Notes: a model not told the origin generated them from the sequence alone. 64,000 bases of DNA from SHVO01 sp050250575 (GCA_050250575.1 JBFWOJ010000002.1:186001-250000), one strand, 5' to 3'. Positions 9,026 to 18,877 are shown, numbered from the stretch's first letter. Numbers and translations are program-made.

Positions 9026-10693
9026 ATGACCGCTCTTGCAGCCGAACAAGATCAGCTAACCTCTATTGTGGTGAGCATCGACGCGGCGCGTAAGTCCGGT
9101 GATTGGGCGTCGGTTCATGAGATTTCGGAAAGCGGACTTGAGATCGCGCCGGGCAAAGCTGGGCTTCATGCCGCGCGGATCGAGGCCGCCTACCGGCTGA
9201 AGCGCTGGCGCGCCATGTACCGCGCATGCGTCGATATGTTCGAGAAGGTGAAAATTCCCGAGCCGCACCTCACCCAAGCGCGGCCGGACGAGGAACCGCG
9301 CGCTTATTCCTTCACCTTCGCCGACTCGCGACTTCGCGTATACCTGCTCGTGTTAGCCGCCGTGATTGTGGGGCTTGCCGCCGGCAGCGGCGTGCAATGG
9401 GGGACGGCGGGCGCGCTATGGAGCACGGGAGGATTGCTTGGAGTGCTGACCGTGACGGAGGCGCTCTATCGCTGGCACTTGTATGCAAGCCGCGGGATTG
9501 CCGGCGAGCGCCACGCTTATCCTGGGAAGATTCCCGGCGGTCAGTTCGCGGTCAACAGCGCTGTCGCTTACGTTCCAAATCCGGTGCGCGGATACGACTT
9601 GAAACCCGACACGCGTTTTGTCCGCATCCTGGTCGACAACGGGCGCGTCGTCGACGCTCATACCGCCACGACGGATCGCAATGGGAACGTCGGCTTTACT
9701 GACACCGAGGCCGATGAGAACGCACTTACGATCGCGGTTTTCGGAGACTCCTACACGAGCTTCCCTGGCAATGGGGCGACTATAGGGGAGCTTGAAGGCG
9801 TGGAGTGGCCATTCTTCATGAAGCGTGCGCTGAACAAGGGTGGGCTGAACGCCCGGGTCTTGAATTATGGCCGGTCCGGCCACGGCGTACGCCAGATGTT
9901 CGACACTGCAGCGGATGTTGTCGACCGCCACAAGGTCAATCTGGTCATCATTGCGTTCATCATCGATGATCTGGACCGCCACCGGATGTGGTTCGAAGCG
10001 CGCGAGATTGGAGGCAAGGTCCGAAGCTTCCGCCGCATCGGTAAGGACGCGCCCTTCCACGAATGGGCCGAGCAAGAAATCATCGACGAGCGCGTGACGA
10101 TGGAATGGGCGCGCGAGCGCCTTGAAAAGGGCGATAGCGATGCTTTGCTGCAGGACCTGGTCGCGACGTACAATCATCGCGTCCGCCGCATGAGCGGCGT
10201 ATCGATAGATCTGTTGTCGGCACGTCGGCTTTATTCCTGGGACTATCTGTTTTTCGGGACTCCTTTCATCGACCGCAATCCCCTCTCCGCGCGAATCAGC
10301 TGGCAAAAAACAAGACTGGCCACCTTTCGCGACGACCCGCAATTCGTTGCGGCGGTCGAAAAGATCAGCGCGAGCGGTGCTCAATTGATGATGTGCCACA
10401 TCCCGCGCAAGGCGGAGATGAAACAACGCAGGATTCTCCCCTCCAGTCCTTTCCATCCCTCACTTGCGGCTGACTTGCAGGCCCTCACCGGAGAAGGACT
10501 TCTTTCTTTGCATGAAATGTTTGCCGTCGCTCCGGAACTCGTTGAGACGCAATACGCACGCAAGCCGCACGATGAGCACCCTTCCCTTTGGACGATGGTG
10601 CATATCGGCGCCTCGGTCGCACGTCAGGTCATGAAGAAGATCGCACGGCGGAAGGCCGTATCCGCGCCCTCCGTATCCGAGGCGGCGCGATGA
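9026..10693 (+). CDS. Membrane-anchored SGNH/GDSL-like hydrolase domain protein
   Basis: The 555-residue product has a helical N-terminal part (residues 1-95), two hydrophobic segments at about 102-145 that probably span the membrane, and an SGNH-type domain from about residue 235. The block I motif reads FGDSYTSFPGNG (Ser near 242), followed by LNYGRSGHGVRQM and VNLVIIAFIIDD. Asp516 and His518 in PHDEHPS could complete the catalytic group. SGNH proteins act as esterases or acyltransferases on lipids and glycans. It is the first gene of a tight operon with an SxtJ-type protein (ATGA overlap), a carbamoyltransferase and FkbM, so a role in tailoring the same product is inferred. The substrate is unknown. 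Confidence 0.72.
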   Translation: MTALAAEQDQLTSIVVSIDAARKSGDWASVHEISESGLEIAPGKAGLHAARIEAAYRLKRWRAMYRACVDMFEKVKIPEPHLTQARPDEEPRAYSFTFADSRLRVYLLVLAAVIVGLAAGSGVQWGTAGALWSTGGLLGVLTVTEALYRWHLYASRGIAGERHAYPGKIPGGQFAVNSAVAYVPNPVRGYDLKPDTRFVRILVDNGRVVDAHTATTDRNGNVGFTDTEADENALTIAVFGDSYTSFPGNGATIGELEGVEWPFFMKRALNKGGLNARVLNYGRSGHGVRQMFDTAADVVDRHKVNLVIIAFIIDDLDRHRMWFEAREIGGKVRSFRRIGKDAPFHEWAEQEIIDERVTMEWARERLEKGDSDALLQDLVATYNHRVRRMSGVSIDLLSARRLYSWDYLFFGTPFIDRNPLSARISWQKTRLATFRDDPQFVAAVEKISASGAQLMMCHIPRKAEMKQRRILPSSPFHPSLAADLQALTGEGLLSLHEMFAVAPELVETQYARKPHDEHPSLWTMVHIGASVARQVMKKIARRKAVSAPSVSEAAR

Positions 10694-11028
10694 CGCGGGC
10701 AAAGGGTCTGGCCGGTCGGCTGATCGATACGCTTGCGTTGGCTTTGCCCTTCCTAGGGCTGGCGTTCGTTGCCGGCGTTTTGGACTGGACCGCGCTTAGT
10801 TACGGCGCCACGGCGGCCGCGGGCGTCCTGATTGCCGGCGCTGTATTCGCGCCGCGAAGTTCGATCTTGCTGAGAGCTTACTTCGCGCGCGTATCCCCGG
10901 CGGCGTGGCTTACCAATGTCATATTGGCAGTGAGCTACCTCGTGCTGATTCCCTTCGGCGTAATCGCACGGCTGGTCCGCGGCGACGAACGGCACGCCAA
11001 GAGCTACTGGAAAAGGGCGGCGCGGTAG
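10690..11028 (+). CDS. SxtJ-family small membrane protein
   Basis: This 112-residue protein has two or three hydrophobic segments (about residues 12-30, 33-50 and 70-92). It ends in IPFGVIARLVRGDE...SYWKR, which matches the conserved end of SxtJ-family membrane proteins found beside SxtI/NodU-type carbamoyltransferases. The molecular function of SxtJ is not established. The start at 10690 overlaps the SGNH stop as ATGA, and the carbamoyltransferase follows two bases after its TAG, so translation is probably coupled. The longer open frame from 10588 lies inside the SGNH gene and was rejected. Confidence 0.75.
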   Translation: MTRAKGLAGRLIDTLALALPFLGLAFVAGVLDWTALSYGATAAAGVLIAGAVFAPRSSILLRAYFARVSPAAWLTNVILAVSYLVLIPFGVIARLVRGDERHAKSYWKRAAR

Positions 11029-11030
11029 GC

Positions 11031-12908
11031 ATGGGATACAAGACACTCGGCATTTCGTCGTATTACCATGACAGCGCGGCGGCATTGATCGACGACGACG
11101 TCATCCTCGCCGCCGCCCAAGAAGAACGCTTCACGCGCGTGAAGCACGATTCGTCGTTCCCCGCGAAAGCCGTCGAATACTGCCTCACGCAAGCCGCGTG
11201 CAAAATCCGCCAGCTTGACGCGATCGTTTACTATGAAGCGCCGGATCTCAAGCGGCACCGACAGTTCATGACCTACTTGCAAACCGCCCCACGCAGTTTG
11301 CGGAATTTCATGAGGTTCGGGCGCCGCATTCTTTCCGGCGAAGTCGACATTCGATCCGAGATTGTTCGCGAGTTCGATAAACTGACAGAGGGTATCGACA
11401 TCTCGAATAAACTGAGGTTCGGACTTCACCACAAGAGCCATGCCGCCAGCGCGTTCTACCCTTCGCCGTTTCGCGAAGCGGCGATCTTGACCGTGGACGG
11501 CGTCGGTGAATGGGACACGACGACGATCAGCCGCGGCGACGGTCATGAGATCACGCGGCTCGACACCATAGAGTTTCCGCATTCGCTGGGCCTGCTCTAC
11601 TCAGCGGCCACGTCGTATTGCGGCTTTAAAGTGAACGACGGCGAATACAAGCTGATGGGATTGGCCCCATACGGGGTGCCGCGTTATGCCGACCGCATCA
11701 AGGAAAGGCTGATCTCGGTCAAAGAAGACGGCTCGTTTCGGCTCATACTGCGCTGCTTCGATTTCCTGACCGGCAAGAAAATGTTCGCGCCGGCTTTCGA
11801 GGACGTCTTTGACGGGCCCGCGCGCGGCCGCGACGAGGCGGTGACGCAGCGCCACATGGATGTTGCGGCCTCAATCCAGGTCGTGACGGAAGAGGTGCTC
11901 TTGAAACTGGCGCGCCATGCGGTCGGACGCGCGGGGTCCCGCAATCTCTGTCTCTCGGGCGGCGTCGCGCTGAACTGCGTCGCCAACGGAAAAATCTTGC
12001 GGTCGGGTATCGTGGACCGCATCTGGATCCAGCCCGCGGCGGGAGACGCAGGCAACGCCCTTGGCTGCGCCTTCGCCCACTATTACGAACATGCGGGCAA
12101 GCGTGAACCGCAGAGTCCCGATGGGATGCGCGGCTCGCGTCTAGGGCCGGCCTTCAAACATGAGGACGTCGTTAAGGAACTCGACGCGCTTGGCGCGGTT
12201 TACTCCGTCCACGACGAGTCGGAATTGATCGAGAACACGGTCAGCGCGCTGAACGATGGTCAGGTGATCGGTTGGTTCGACGGCCGCATGGAGTTCGGTC
12301 CGCGCGCCCTCGGCGGCCGTTCCATTATCGCCGACCCGCGGCGAATCGATATGCAGCGCACCCTCAATCTCAAAGTGAAGAACAGGGAGTCATTTCGCCC
12401 CTTCGCGCCGATCGTGCTGCTCGAGGATGCGTCTTCGTGGTTCGAGCTCGAAGGCGACAGCCCTTACATGTTGATCGTCGCGCCCGTTCGTCCGCAGCAC
12501 CGTCTGCCGCAGTCGCCCGCGGATGCGGCGCTGACGGGAATCGAAAAACTGCGCATTCCGCGAACAACGATTCCCGCGGTGACGCACGTCGACTTCTCGG
12601 CCCGCATCCAAACGGTCGATCAAGAGCGAAGCCCGCGCCTATATGCGCTGCTTTCGGCTTTCAAGGCGCGGACAGGCCTGCCGATGCTCGTCAACACTAG
12701 CTTCAATGTCGCGGACGAGCCGATCGTGCGCTCGCCGACGGAAGCATATCATTGCCTCGTCACGACAAAAATCGACAAGCTGGTCATCGGACGATGCATC
12801 GTCGACCGGGAGAGTCAGCCGGCGGAGGCGATTGAGCGCGCGCGCCTAAAATCGCCGACGAAGCCGATGTCGGGCGCACCCGACGACCTGCTCTATACGA
12901 TGCATTAG
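11031..12908 (+). CDS. Carbamoyltransferase, NodU/CmcH/TobZ family
   Basis: This 625-residue enzyme has the two-part architecture of O-carbamoyltransferases. The N-terminal Kae1-like domain contains SSYYHDSAAALI, AAQEERFTRVKHD and HHKSHAASAFYPS. The C-terminal domain contains GRMEFGPRALGGRSI, SFRPFAPIVL and NTSFNVADEPIV. These enzymes use carbamoyl phosphate and ATP to carbamoylate hydroxyls on Nod factors, cephamycin, tobramycin or saxitoxin. The ATG at 11031 gives the standard N terminus. It lies between SxtJ-type and FkbM genes, suggesting a tailored glycan, lipid or metabolite. The acceptor cannot be inferred from sequence. Confidence 0.94.
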   Translation: MGYKTLGISSYYHDSAAALIDDDVILAAAQEERFTRVKHDSSFPAKAVEYCLTQAACKIRQLDAIVYYEAPDLKRHRQFMTYLQTAPRSLRNFMRFGRRILSGEVDIRSEIVREFDKLTEGIDISNKLRFGLHHKSHAASAFYPSPFREAAILTVDGVGEWDTTTISRGDGHEITRLDTIEFPHSLGLLYSAATSYCGFKVNDGEYKLMGLAPYGVPRYADRIKERLISVKEDGSFRLILRCFDFLTGKKMFAPAFEDVFDGPARGRDEAVTQRHMDVAASIQVVTEEVLLKLARHAVGRAGSRNLCLSGGVALNCVANGKILRSGIVDRIWIQPAAGDAGNALGCAFAHYYEHAGKREPQSPDGMRGSRLGPAFKHEDVVKELDALGAVYSVHDESELIENTVSALNDGQVIGWFDGRMEFGPRALGGRSIIADPRRIDMQRTLNLKVKNRESFRPFAPIVLLEDASSWFELEGDSPYMLIVAPVRPQHRLPQSPADAALTGIEKLRIPRTTIPAVTHVDFSARIQTVDQERSPRLYALLSAFKARTGLPMLVNTSFNVADEPIVRSPTEAYHCLVTTKIDKLVIGRCIVDRESQPAEAIERARLKSPTKPMSGAPDDLLYTMH

Positions 12909-12962
12909 CGATCGGCGATCCCGGTCACACGCGTCGACCACGATTGCGGATCGGAGGAGGCG

Positions 12963-13700
12963 ATGGACAAAGCGGCGATCTACGAGTTCCTGAGTTTCCT
13001 CGGCGGCGCCCGCAGCTTTCGTCCGTTGCGCATGGACTGGAACCTCAGTCAATTGCAGTTCGCGGGTCTGCATTTCGGCCTCACCGCCGAGGACGCCGCG
13101 ATCAGACAACACTTCAAGCCGCGCGTTGGTTCGGGAGTGCATGGCGCCTACGTTGACATCGGCGCGTTTCGCCCTGCGAACATCTCCAACACCTATCTCT
13201 TCTATCTGATGGGCTGGCGGGGCCTGGCCATCGATCCGAGTGAGGAGGCGGCCGCCCAGTGGAGAACCGTGCGTCCTGAAGACACATTCATTCGAGCGGC
13301 GGTCGGCGAGATCGAGGGAACGGCCTATTGGTTCCGCCACAACGTCAACGCGGGCACCAGTGTGACCCGCGCGACGAACGATAAACCGGAGGGGAATTAC
13401 GCGGACGGCGTGGCTGTTGACATGATCCGTTTGGACCAGATGCTGGACAAATATCTCGCCGGCCGCGCCATACAGATCATGAGCCTCGACATAGAGGGTG
13501 GAGAATTGGGCGCCTTGAGATCCAACGATTGGTGCCGGTGGCGGCCGGAACTCATTATCATGGAGGCGCATGGGTTCGATATGATGGCGCCCCGCGCGTT
13601 TCCGACGGTCTCGTACTTGATCGAGCGAGGCTATCTTCTTGAGGCGAAAGTGGGAGCAAACGTCATTATGCTCGACGGGCAAACGCCTTCTCCAGCCTGA
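12963..13700 (+). CDS. FkbM-family methyltransferase
   Basis: This 245-residue protein has the FkbM methyltransferase pattern. YVDIGAFRP (about residue 61) is the SAM-binding loop and is followed by NTYLFYLMGWRGLAIDPS. MSLDIEGGELGAL (near residue 175) is the second conserved motif. FkbM-type enzymes O-methylate sugars and macrolides. A clear GGAGGA lies five bases upstream of the ATG. It follows the carbamoyltransferase by 54 bases on the same strand, so a methylated and carbamoylated product is a reasonable inference. tRNA-Leu follows after 57 bases. Confidence 0.88.
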   Translation: MDKAAIYEFLSFLGGARSFRPLRMDWNLSQLQFAGLHFGLTAEDAAIRQHFKPRVGSGVHGAYVDIGAFRPANISNTYLFYLMGWRGLAIDPSEEAAAQWRTVRPEDTFIRAAVGEIEGTAYWFRHNVNAGTSVTRATNDKPEGNYADGVAVDMIRLDQMLDKYLAGRAIQIMSLDIEGGELGALRSNDWCRWRPELIIMEAHGFDMMAPRAFPTVSYLIERGYLLEAKVGANVIMLDGQTPSPA

Positions 13701-13757
13701 CCTATTGCCGCTCGACCTGCGTCGCTGCATGTGCGATGTCTGCGGCGGCCGCGCCTT

Positions 13758-13848
13758 GCCCGCTTGGCGGAATTGGTAGACGCAACGGACTTAAAATCCG
13801 TAGGACCTTCATCGGTCCGTCCCGGTTCAAGTCCGGGAGCGGGCACCA
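13758..13848 (+). tRNA. tRNA-Leu (anticodon UAA)
   Basis: A complete class II tRNA is visible. The acceptor arm pairs GCCCGCT (13758-13764) with AGCGGGC (13838-13844), the discriminator is A13845 and CCA is encoded at 13846-13848. The anticodon stem ACGGA/TCCGT closes the loop CTTAAAA, giving anticodon TAA for UUA/UUG codons. A long variable arm and the T arm CCGGGTTCAAGTCCGGG-type sequence are present. An open frame runs through this tRNA into the amidase gene and is not translated sequence. Confidence 0.96.
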
Positions 13849-13934
13849 TGCGCAGTCCCCTCGAATGTTTGTTGGTCCGGCCGCCGCGGCGGTTTACGCT
13901 GCGCACAACGGTATTTCACAAGGAGGATAGGACG

Positions 13935-15530
13935 ATGCGCACGCGCTTCCTGCTTCTTCTGACTTTGGCTCTGCCTTCTTTCTTTGCCGCATGCTCGGAC
14001 AACCCTCCGGCGCCGGCACCCTACTCGGTTGAGGAGGTGCCGCTATCGCAAGTCTCGGCGGATCTTGCCGCAGGCCGGACGACCTCCGTCGAGGTCACCA
14101 CAGCTTACATTCACCGCATCGAAACGATGGATGAGCCGCTGAACGGCGTGATCATGATCGCCCCGGACGCCGTGCAACAAGCCGAGGCGTCGGACAGGCG
14201 GCGCGCGGCGGGTCAAGCGCTCGGCCCACTGGACGGCATACCCATCCTCTTCAAGGACAACCACGACGCCGTCGGCATGCCGACGACCGCCGGATCGTTT
14301 GCACTGGAAAAGAACTATCCCAAGGAGGATTCAGAGGTCGTGCGCCGCTTGCGCGCCGCGGGCGCGGTCATTCTCGGCAAAGCCAATACGTCGCAGTTCG
14401 CCGGTTTCCGCACGACCACGGCTTTCAACGGCAGCACGGTCGGCGGCAGCACGAAGAATCCCTATGATCCGATACGCACTGCGGCCGGATCGAGCAACGG
14501 GTCGGGGATTTCCGCGGCGATGAGCTTTGCCGCCGCGACCGTCGGCACCCAAACCGGCGGGTCGATCGTGAGCCCCGCCAACGTCAATGGTGTCGTCGGC
14601 GTGAAGCCGACGATCGCGCTTGTGTCGCGCCGCGGGATCGTGCCGATCAGCTTGACGCAAGATACCGCCGGTCCCATGGCCCGCAACGTCCGCGACGCCG
14701 CGATGCTGCTCACCGTCATGGCGGGCACGGATCCCGGCGACCGCTGGTCGGCAGATGCGGACTCTCATAAGGCCGACTACGCCGCGGCTTTGAGCACGGA
14801 AGCCCTTCAAGGCAAGCGCGTGGGCTTCATTCGTCCTTCCGGCAACAACGCGGCGGTGGTGGGTGAGCTGTTCGACAAAGCGCTCGCGACCATGACCGCC
14901 CAAGGCGCGGAGATGGTCGAGGTGCCCGCCGACATCCTGGTCGGTCCGCGCCCCGAGATGCGCGTGACGCTGCTTCATGACTTCAAGGAAGACCTGAACG
15001 CCTATCTCGCCGGAACCGCCGATACCGTCACCGTGCGTTCGCTCGCGGACCTCATTGCCTTCAGCAAAGCCGATCCGCGCGAAAGCATGCACGGCATGGA
15101 CCTTTGGACGGATTCGGAAGCGACCCAAGGCGGCCGACAGAACCCGGCCTATATCGAGAACATGGCGAGGGCCATGAAGATGACCCGGGACGATGGCGTC
15201 GACCGCATTCTCAAAGAGTTCAATGTCGTGGCGATCGTGACACCGACCGGCGGGCCTGCTGCGGTTCTCGAGCCCGATGGAACGCCGGGAACGGGCCCGA
15301 TTCCGGCGGTGCGTGGAACAACGCCCGCGTCGCTCACGACCACGACCGCCGTTGCGGGCTATCCGATCATTTCCGTGCCGATGGGACTGGTGAACGGGCT
15401 CCCGGTCGGTTTGTCGTTTGGCGGCACGGCCTGGTCGGAAGCGCTGTTGTTGTCGCTCGCCTATGACTTCGAGCAGGCCGCGAACGCCCGCGTACCACCC
15501 GCGCGCGCGCGTATGACGGCGGCGCCCTAG
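13935..15530 (+). CDS. Amidase-signature lipoprotein
   Basis: The 531-residue product starts with a lipoprotein signal (MRTRFLLLLTLALPSFFAAC; the Cys at about 20 is the acylation site), so it is probably anchored in the cell envelope. The rest is an amidase-signature hydrolase with the Ser-cisSer-Lys triad visible: Lys in ILFKDN near residue 107, Ser in GSSNGSG near 186 and the nucleophile in TGGSIVSPAN near 211. Such enzymes cleave amides and peptide-amide bonds, but the substrate is unknown. The start at 13935 has AGGAGG upstream. It precedes a TonB-dependent receptor, so a link to an imported amide or peptide is possible but unproven. Confidence 0.92.
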   Translation: MRTRFLLLLTLALPSFFAACSDNPPAPAPYSVEEVPLSQVSADLAAGRTTSVEVTTAYIHRIETMDEPLNGVIMIAPDAVQQAEASDRRRAAGQALGPLDGIPILFKDNHDAVGMPTTAGSFALEKNYPKEDSEVVRRLRAAGAVILGKANTSQFAGFRTTTAFNGSTVGGSTKNPYDPIRTAAGSSNGSGISAAMSFAAATVGTQTGGSIVSPANVNGVVGVKPTIALVSRRGIVPISLTQDTAGPMARNVRDAAMLLTVMAGTDPGDRWSADADSHKADYAAALSTEALQGKRVGFIRPSGNNAAVVGELFDKALATMTAQGAEMVEVPADILVGPRPEMRVTLLHDFKEDLNAYLAGTADTVTVRSLADLIAFSKADPRESMHGMDLWTDSEATQGGRQNPAYIENMARAMKMTRDDGVDRILKEFNVVAIVTPTGGPAAVLEPDGTPGTGPIPAVRGTTPASLTTTTAVAGYPIISVPMGLVNGLPVGLSFGGTAWSEALLLSLAYDFEQAANARVPPARARMTAAP

Positions 15531-15873
15531 CACGATCGCTGAGAAAAGCGCGGACCGGCCCGCCGGGTCGCCCGCACGATGCCGCGCCGATCCGCCGCCG
15601 ACGGCGAGCCGATAAGATGCCGCGAAGAGACGCGTGCCCCCAGCCGCCGGCCTTCACACACGTTGGCAGAGGGCTGACCGGCTCCGGGCGGCGTTCGCAC
15701 TGATCGCCGGTGTTGCAGCGATGCATCATCTGCTCAAGAAGCGCCTGAAATTGCACGGCTTACCGCGCGTTTTCCACAGTTAAAGTGGTAAAAGAAGCCT
15801 TGGGGGGAACAATCGGCCGATTTGGCCATCGCCCCAACATGTTCGAGTCACAGATCCTTGGGAGGGAAATCTG
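15531..15873. other. Intergenic region before the TonB-dependent receptor
   Basis: No gene is supported in these 343 bases. The ribosome-binding site GGGAGG of the receptor lies near 15861. An imperfect inverted repeat with arms CCAC and GTGG at 15774-15788 could be an operator for the receptor, but it is short and has mismatches inside the arms. No convincing promoter hexamers were found. Confidence 0.3.
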
Positions 15874-18855
15874 ATGCACACTCGTACTCATCTGATCAAA
15901 CATTTGCGCACCACCACAGCCGCGGCCGCTCTGCTCGCCATGGCTCTACCGCAACAATCCTTGGCACAGGCGCAGACGGCGCAGGAACCGTCGCTCGATG
16001 AGATCGTCGTCACCGGATCGCGCATCGTGCGCGACGGCTTCGAAGCGCCGACGCCGGTCTCGGTGCTGAGCACCGAAGACTTGAACGTGATCGCCACGCC
16101 GAATATCGCCGACGCCGTGAACCGTCTCCCGGCCCTGCAAGGAAGTCTCGGCACGACCAACGCCAGCACGAACGTGAGTTCCGGAACCGGCGGCGTGAAC
16201 CAACTGAACCTCCGCGCCCTGTCGGCCGTCCGCACGCTTGTGCTTCTCGACGGGAAGCGCATCGTCGGCGCGACGCTCGCCGGCTTCGAAAACAACGGCT
16301 CGACGCCGGACATCAACGGCTTCCCGGGAGGTCTCGTCGCGCGGGTCGACGTCGTGACGGGCGGCGCCTCGGCGGTGTACGGCTCGGACGCCCTCGCCGG
16401 CGTGGTGAACTTCGTTCTGGACCGCGAGTACACCGGCATCAAAGGCGAAATCCAAGGCGGCGTGACGTCGTATGGAGACAATGAAAACTATAAGGTGACG
16501 CTCACCGGAGGCACGCCGTTCGCCGGTGGACGCGGACACTTCCTGATCTTCGGCGAGCATACCTACTCGGCGGGTATCGAAGGCAATCAGCGCCCGTGGA
16601 ACGATGCCAAGAATTCGAAAGCATTGATCATCAATCCGGCTTATGCCGCCGGGAACGGGCAACCGCAGTACATCATCGCGCGCGAAGTCGGCCTCTCTAC
16701 CGCGACGGCCGGCGGCTTGATCCTGAGCGATAACGTCGCGGGAGCCAACTCGCCGCTACGCGGCATCCAGTTCCTCGCGGGCGGCAAGCAGGCGCCTTTC
16801 CGCTTCGGCCAGATCTCAGGGCTGATGATGATCGGCGGGGATTACGAGCAGTCGAACATCTGGAAGTGGCCGACCATCGATCTGGAAGTGCAGCGTACCA
16901 ACGTGTTCACACGCGCTAGCTACGACCTGGCCGACAACGTGAATATCTACGGCGAACTGTCGTGGGCCTACACCCACGCCCGCAACGAATCACTGGTGCC
17001 GAACTTCCGTCTCGGCAACATCACGATCCGTCCCGACAACGCCTTCCTGCCCGAGAACATTCGCGCCAACATGGTCGCGCGCGGCGTGGCAACGCTCACC
17101 ATGGGCTCCTTCATGGCGGCCGGGCCCCGCTCTTCGATCGTCGATCCTTCCAACGGGAATACGCCCATCGACATCAAGGCGGACAACGGCCGTACGCAGC
17201 GCAGGTATGTGGGCGGAATCGAGGGCAATTTCGATGTCGGCGAGAGCAATTGGAAGTGGGATGCCTATTACGCCAGGAGCTCGACCCACAACGCGACGCG
17301 TGCGCCCGACAATATCATGCCGGCGCGCCTCAACCAGGCGATCGACGCGGTTGTGCATCCGACCACGGGCGCCACGGTCTGCCGTTCGACACTGACCAAT
17401 CCGAACGACGGATGTATCCCCTACAATATCTTCGGCACCGACAGGAACGGCCCGTCGGAGTGGAGGTACATCGCCCCGTTCCCGGGATATGCGATCACGA
17501 TTCTGTCCCAGGATGTCATTTCGGGCAGCGCGACCGGAGAGCCGTTCTCGACGTGGGCCGGACCGGTGTCGATCGCATTCGGCGCCGAACATCGCATCGA
17601 GAAGGTGCGGGGCCTTGCCAGCGCGGCGGACGTGGCGCGGCAATTCTTCGCGGGCAACTACATCGCCACGAACGCGAAATGGGATGTGACCGAAGGCTTC
17701 ATCGAAACGGTGGTCCCGCTGGCGGCCGACACGGAATGGGCCGACTCCCTGGAATTCAACGGTGCTGTCCGCGGCGCCGACTACAGCGAGTCCGGCTATG
17801 TGACCACGTGGAAAGCAGGACTCACCTATTCCCCCAACACCGAGTTCACGCTCCGTGTTACGCAGTCCCGCGATATCCGCGCCCCGAACCTGGGAGACCT
17901 GTTTAACCAGGGCCGCGCCGGAACGGGCAACGTCAACGACCCCTTCCGCGGCGGCGAAAGCGTGACCATCGTTTCGGCCGACGTCGGCAATCCCAATCTG
18001 CAGCCGGAAAAAGCCGACACCACCGGTCTCGGGCTGGTGTATTCGCCTTCGTGGCTGGATGGCTTCACGGGGTCCGTCGACTACTACCGGATCCATATCA
18101 AGGATGCGATCACCATCCTCGACGGTCAGCGCGTGCTCGACCGGTGCTTCGCCGGCATCACGGCGCTGTGCGCGAGCGTCACGCGCGGTCCCGCTGCTCC
18201 GGGACAAACCCTCGGTCCTATCACCTTTATGCGCGTGCAGCCGCAGAACGTGCTGACGCAGGAAGCCGACGGGATCGACTTCGAGTTCGCCTACAACACG
18301 CCGCTCGACAGTCTCTGGGGCGGCATGAACGGCGACATCGCGGTGCGCGCGTTGGCCAACTACGTCTTCAACCTCAACACAAGCGACACCGATCCCGTCA
18401 CCAACGTCACGAATATCATAGAGGGCGCGGGCGTTATCCCGGACAGCGGCGGAATCAGCTTGTCGCCGGGCCTGGGCACACCCCACTTCCGCTGGACCAC
18501 GTCTTTCACCTACTCGCTGGAAGCTTTCTCGGGCACGGTCACGTGGCGCGGCACGGGCAAGGGCGTCTACAACAACCGCTTCGTCGTCTGTTCGTCCGGT
18601 TGCCCGCTCTCGACGGCGCTCGCCCCAACGATCAACGAGAACAGCATCGAATCCGTGCAGTACGTAGACCTTGCCTTCAACTACAAGCTCATGGACGATC
18701 ATGTCACCGCTTATCTTACGATCCAGAACGCCCTTAATCGCGATCCGCCCCTGATCGCCGCCGGTATTCAGAACGGCTTCTATCAGGGCTTCGACAACGA
18801 CAACTTCGACCGCGCGGGCCGTATGTTCCGTATCGGCGCGCGTTTCAATTACTAA
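15874..18855 (+). CDS. TonB-dependent outer-membrane receptor
   Basis: This 993-residue protein has a signal peptide (about residues 1-31, ending near LAQAQ), a TonB box followed by the plug start LDEIVVTGSRIVRDG, and a plug domain to about residue 170 (VDVVTGGASAVYGSDALAGVVNF). A long C-terminal beta-barrel follows, containing the TonB_dep_Rec pattern near PNLQPEKADTTGLGL. The C terminus ends in an aromatic residue (IGARFNY) as expected for BAM recognition. It is of the large type common in Caulobacterales and Sphingomonadales and lacks an N-terminal STN signalling domain. A strong terminator follows, so it is the last gene of its transcript. The ligand is unknown. Confidence 0.95.
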   Translation: MHTRTHLIKHLRTTTAAAALLAMALPQQSLAQAQTAQEPSLDEIVVTGSRIVRDGFEAPTPVSVLSTEDLNVIATPNIADAVNRLPALQGSLGTTNASTNVSSGTGGVNQLNLRALSAVRTLVLLDGKRIVGATLAGFENNGSTPDINGFPGGLVARVDVVTGGASAVYGSDALAGVVNFVLDREYTGIKGEIQGGVTSYGDNENYKVTLTGGTPFAGGRGHFLIFGEHTYSAGIEGNQRPWNDAKNSKALIINPAYAAGNGQPQYIIAREVGLSTATAGGLILSDNVAGANSPLRGIQFLAGGKQAPFRFGQISGLMMIGGDYEQSNIWKWPTIDLEVQRTNVFTRASYDLADNVNIYGELSWAYTHARNESLVPNFRLGNITIRPDNAFLPENIRANMVARGVATLTMGSFMAAGPRSSIVDPSNGNTPIDIKADNGRTQRRYVGGIEGNFDVGESNWKWDAYYARSSTHNATRAPDNIMPARLNQAIDAVVHPTTGATVCRSTLTNPNDGCIPYNIFGTDRNGPSEWRYIAPFPGYAITILSQDVISGSATGEPFSTWAGPVSIAFGAEHRIEKVRGLASAADVARQFFAGNYIATNAKWDVTEGFIETVVPLAADTEWADSLEFNGAVRGADYSESGYVTTWKAGLTYSPNTEFTLRVTQSRDIRAPNLGDLFNQGRAGTGNVNDPFRGGESVTIVSADVGNPNLQPEKADTTGLGLVYSPSWLDGFTGSVDYYRIHIKDAITILDGQRVLDRCFAGITALCASVTRGPAAPGQTLGPITFMRVQPQNVLTQEADGIDFEFAYNTPLDSLWGGMNGDIAVRALANYVFNLNTSDTDPVTNVTNIIEGAGVIPDSGGISLSPGLGTPHFRWTTSFTYSLEAFSGTVTWRGTGKGVYNNRFVVCSSGCPLSTALAPTINENSIESVQYVDLAFNYKLMDDHVTAYLTIQNALNRDPPLIAAGIQNGFYQGFDNDNFDRAGRMFRIGARFNY

Positions 18856-18877
18856 TATTAGGCTCGGAGAATGAAGT

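Noticed and set aside
13758..13848. tRNA-Leu as an integration site for a mobile island
   Set aside because: No integrase, direct repeat of the tRNA 3' end or phage gene is in the neighbourhood.
13731..13934. In-frame extension of the amidase gene upstream to 13731
   Set aside because: The extension is the translation of tRNA-Leu and its flanks. The ATG at 13935 has an AGGAGG and a lipoprotein signal.
16990..18702. 570-codon open frame on the minus strand
   Set aside because: It is antisense to the TonB-dependent receptor and has an Arg/Gly/Val-rich shadow composition.
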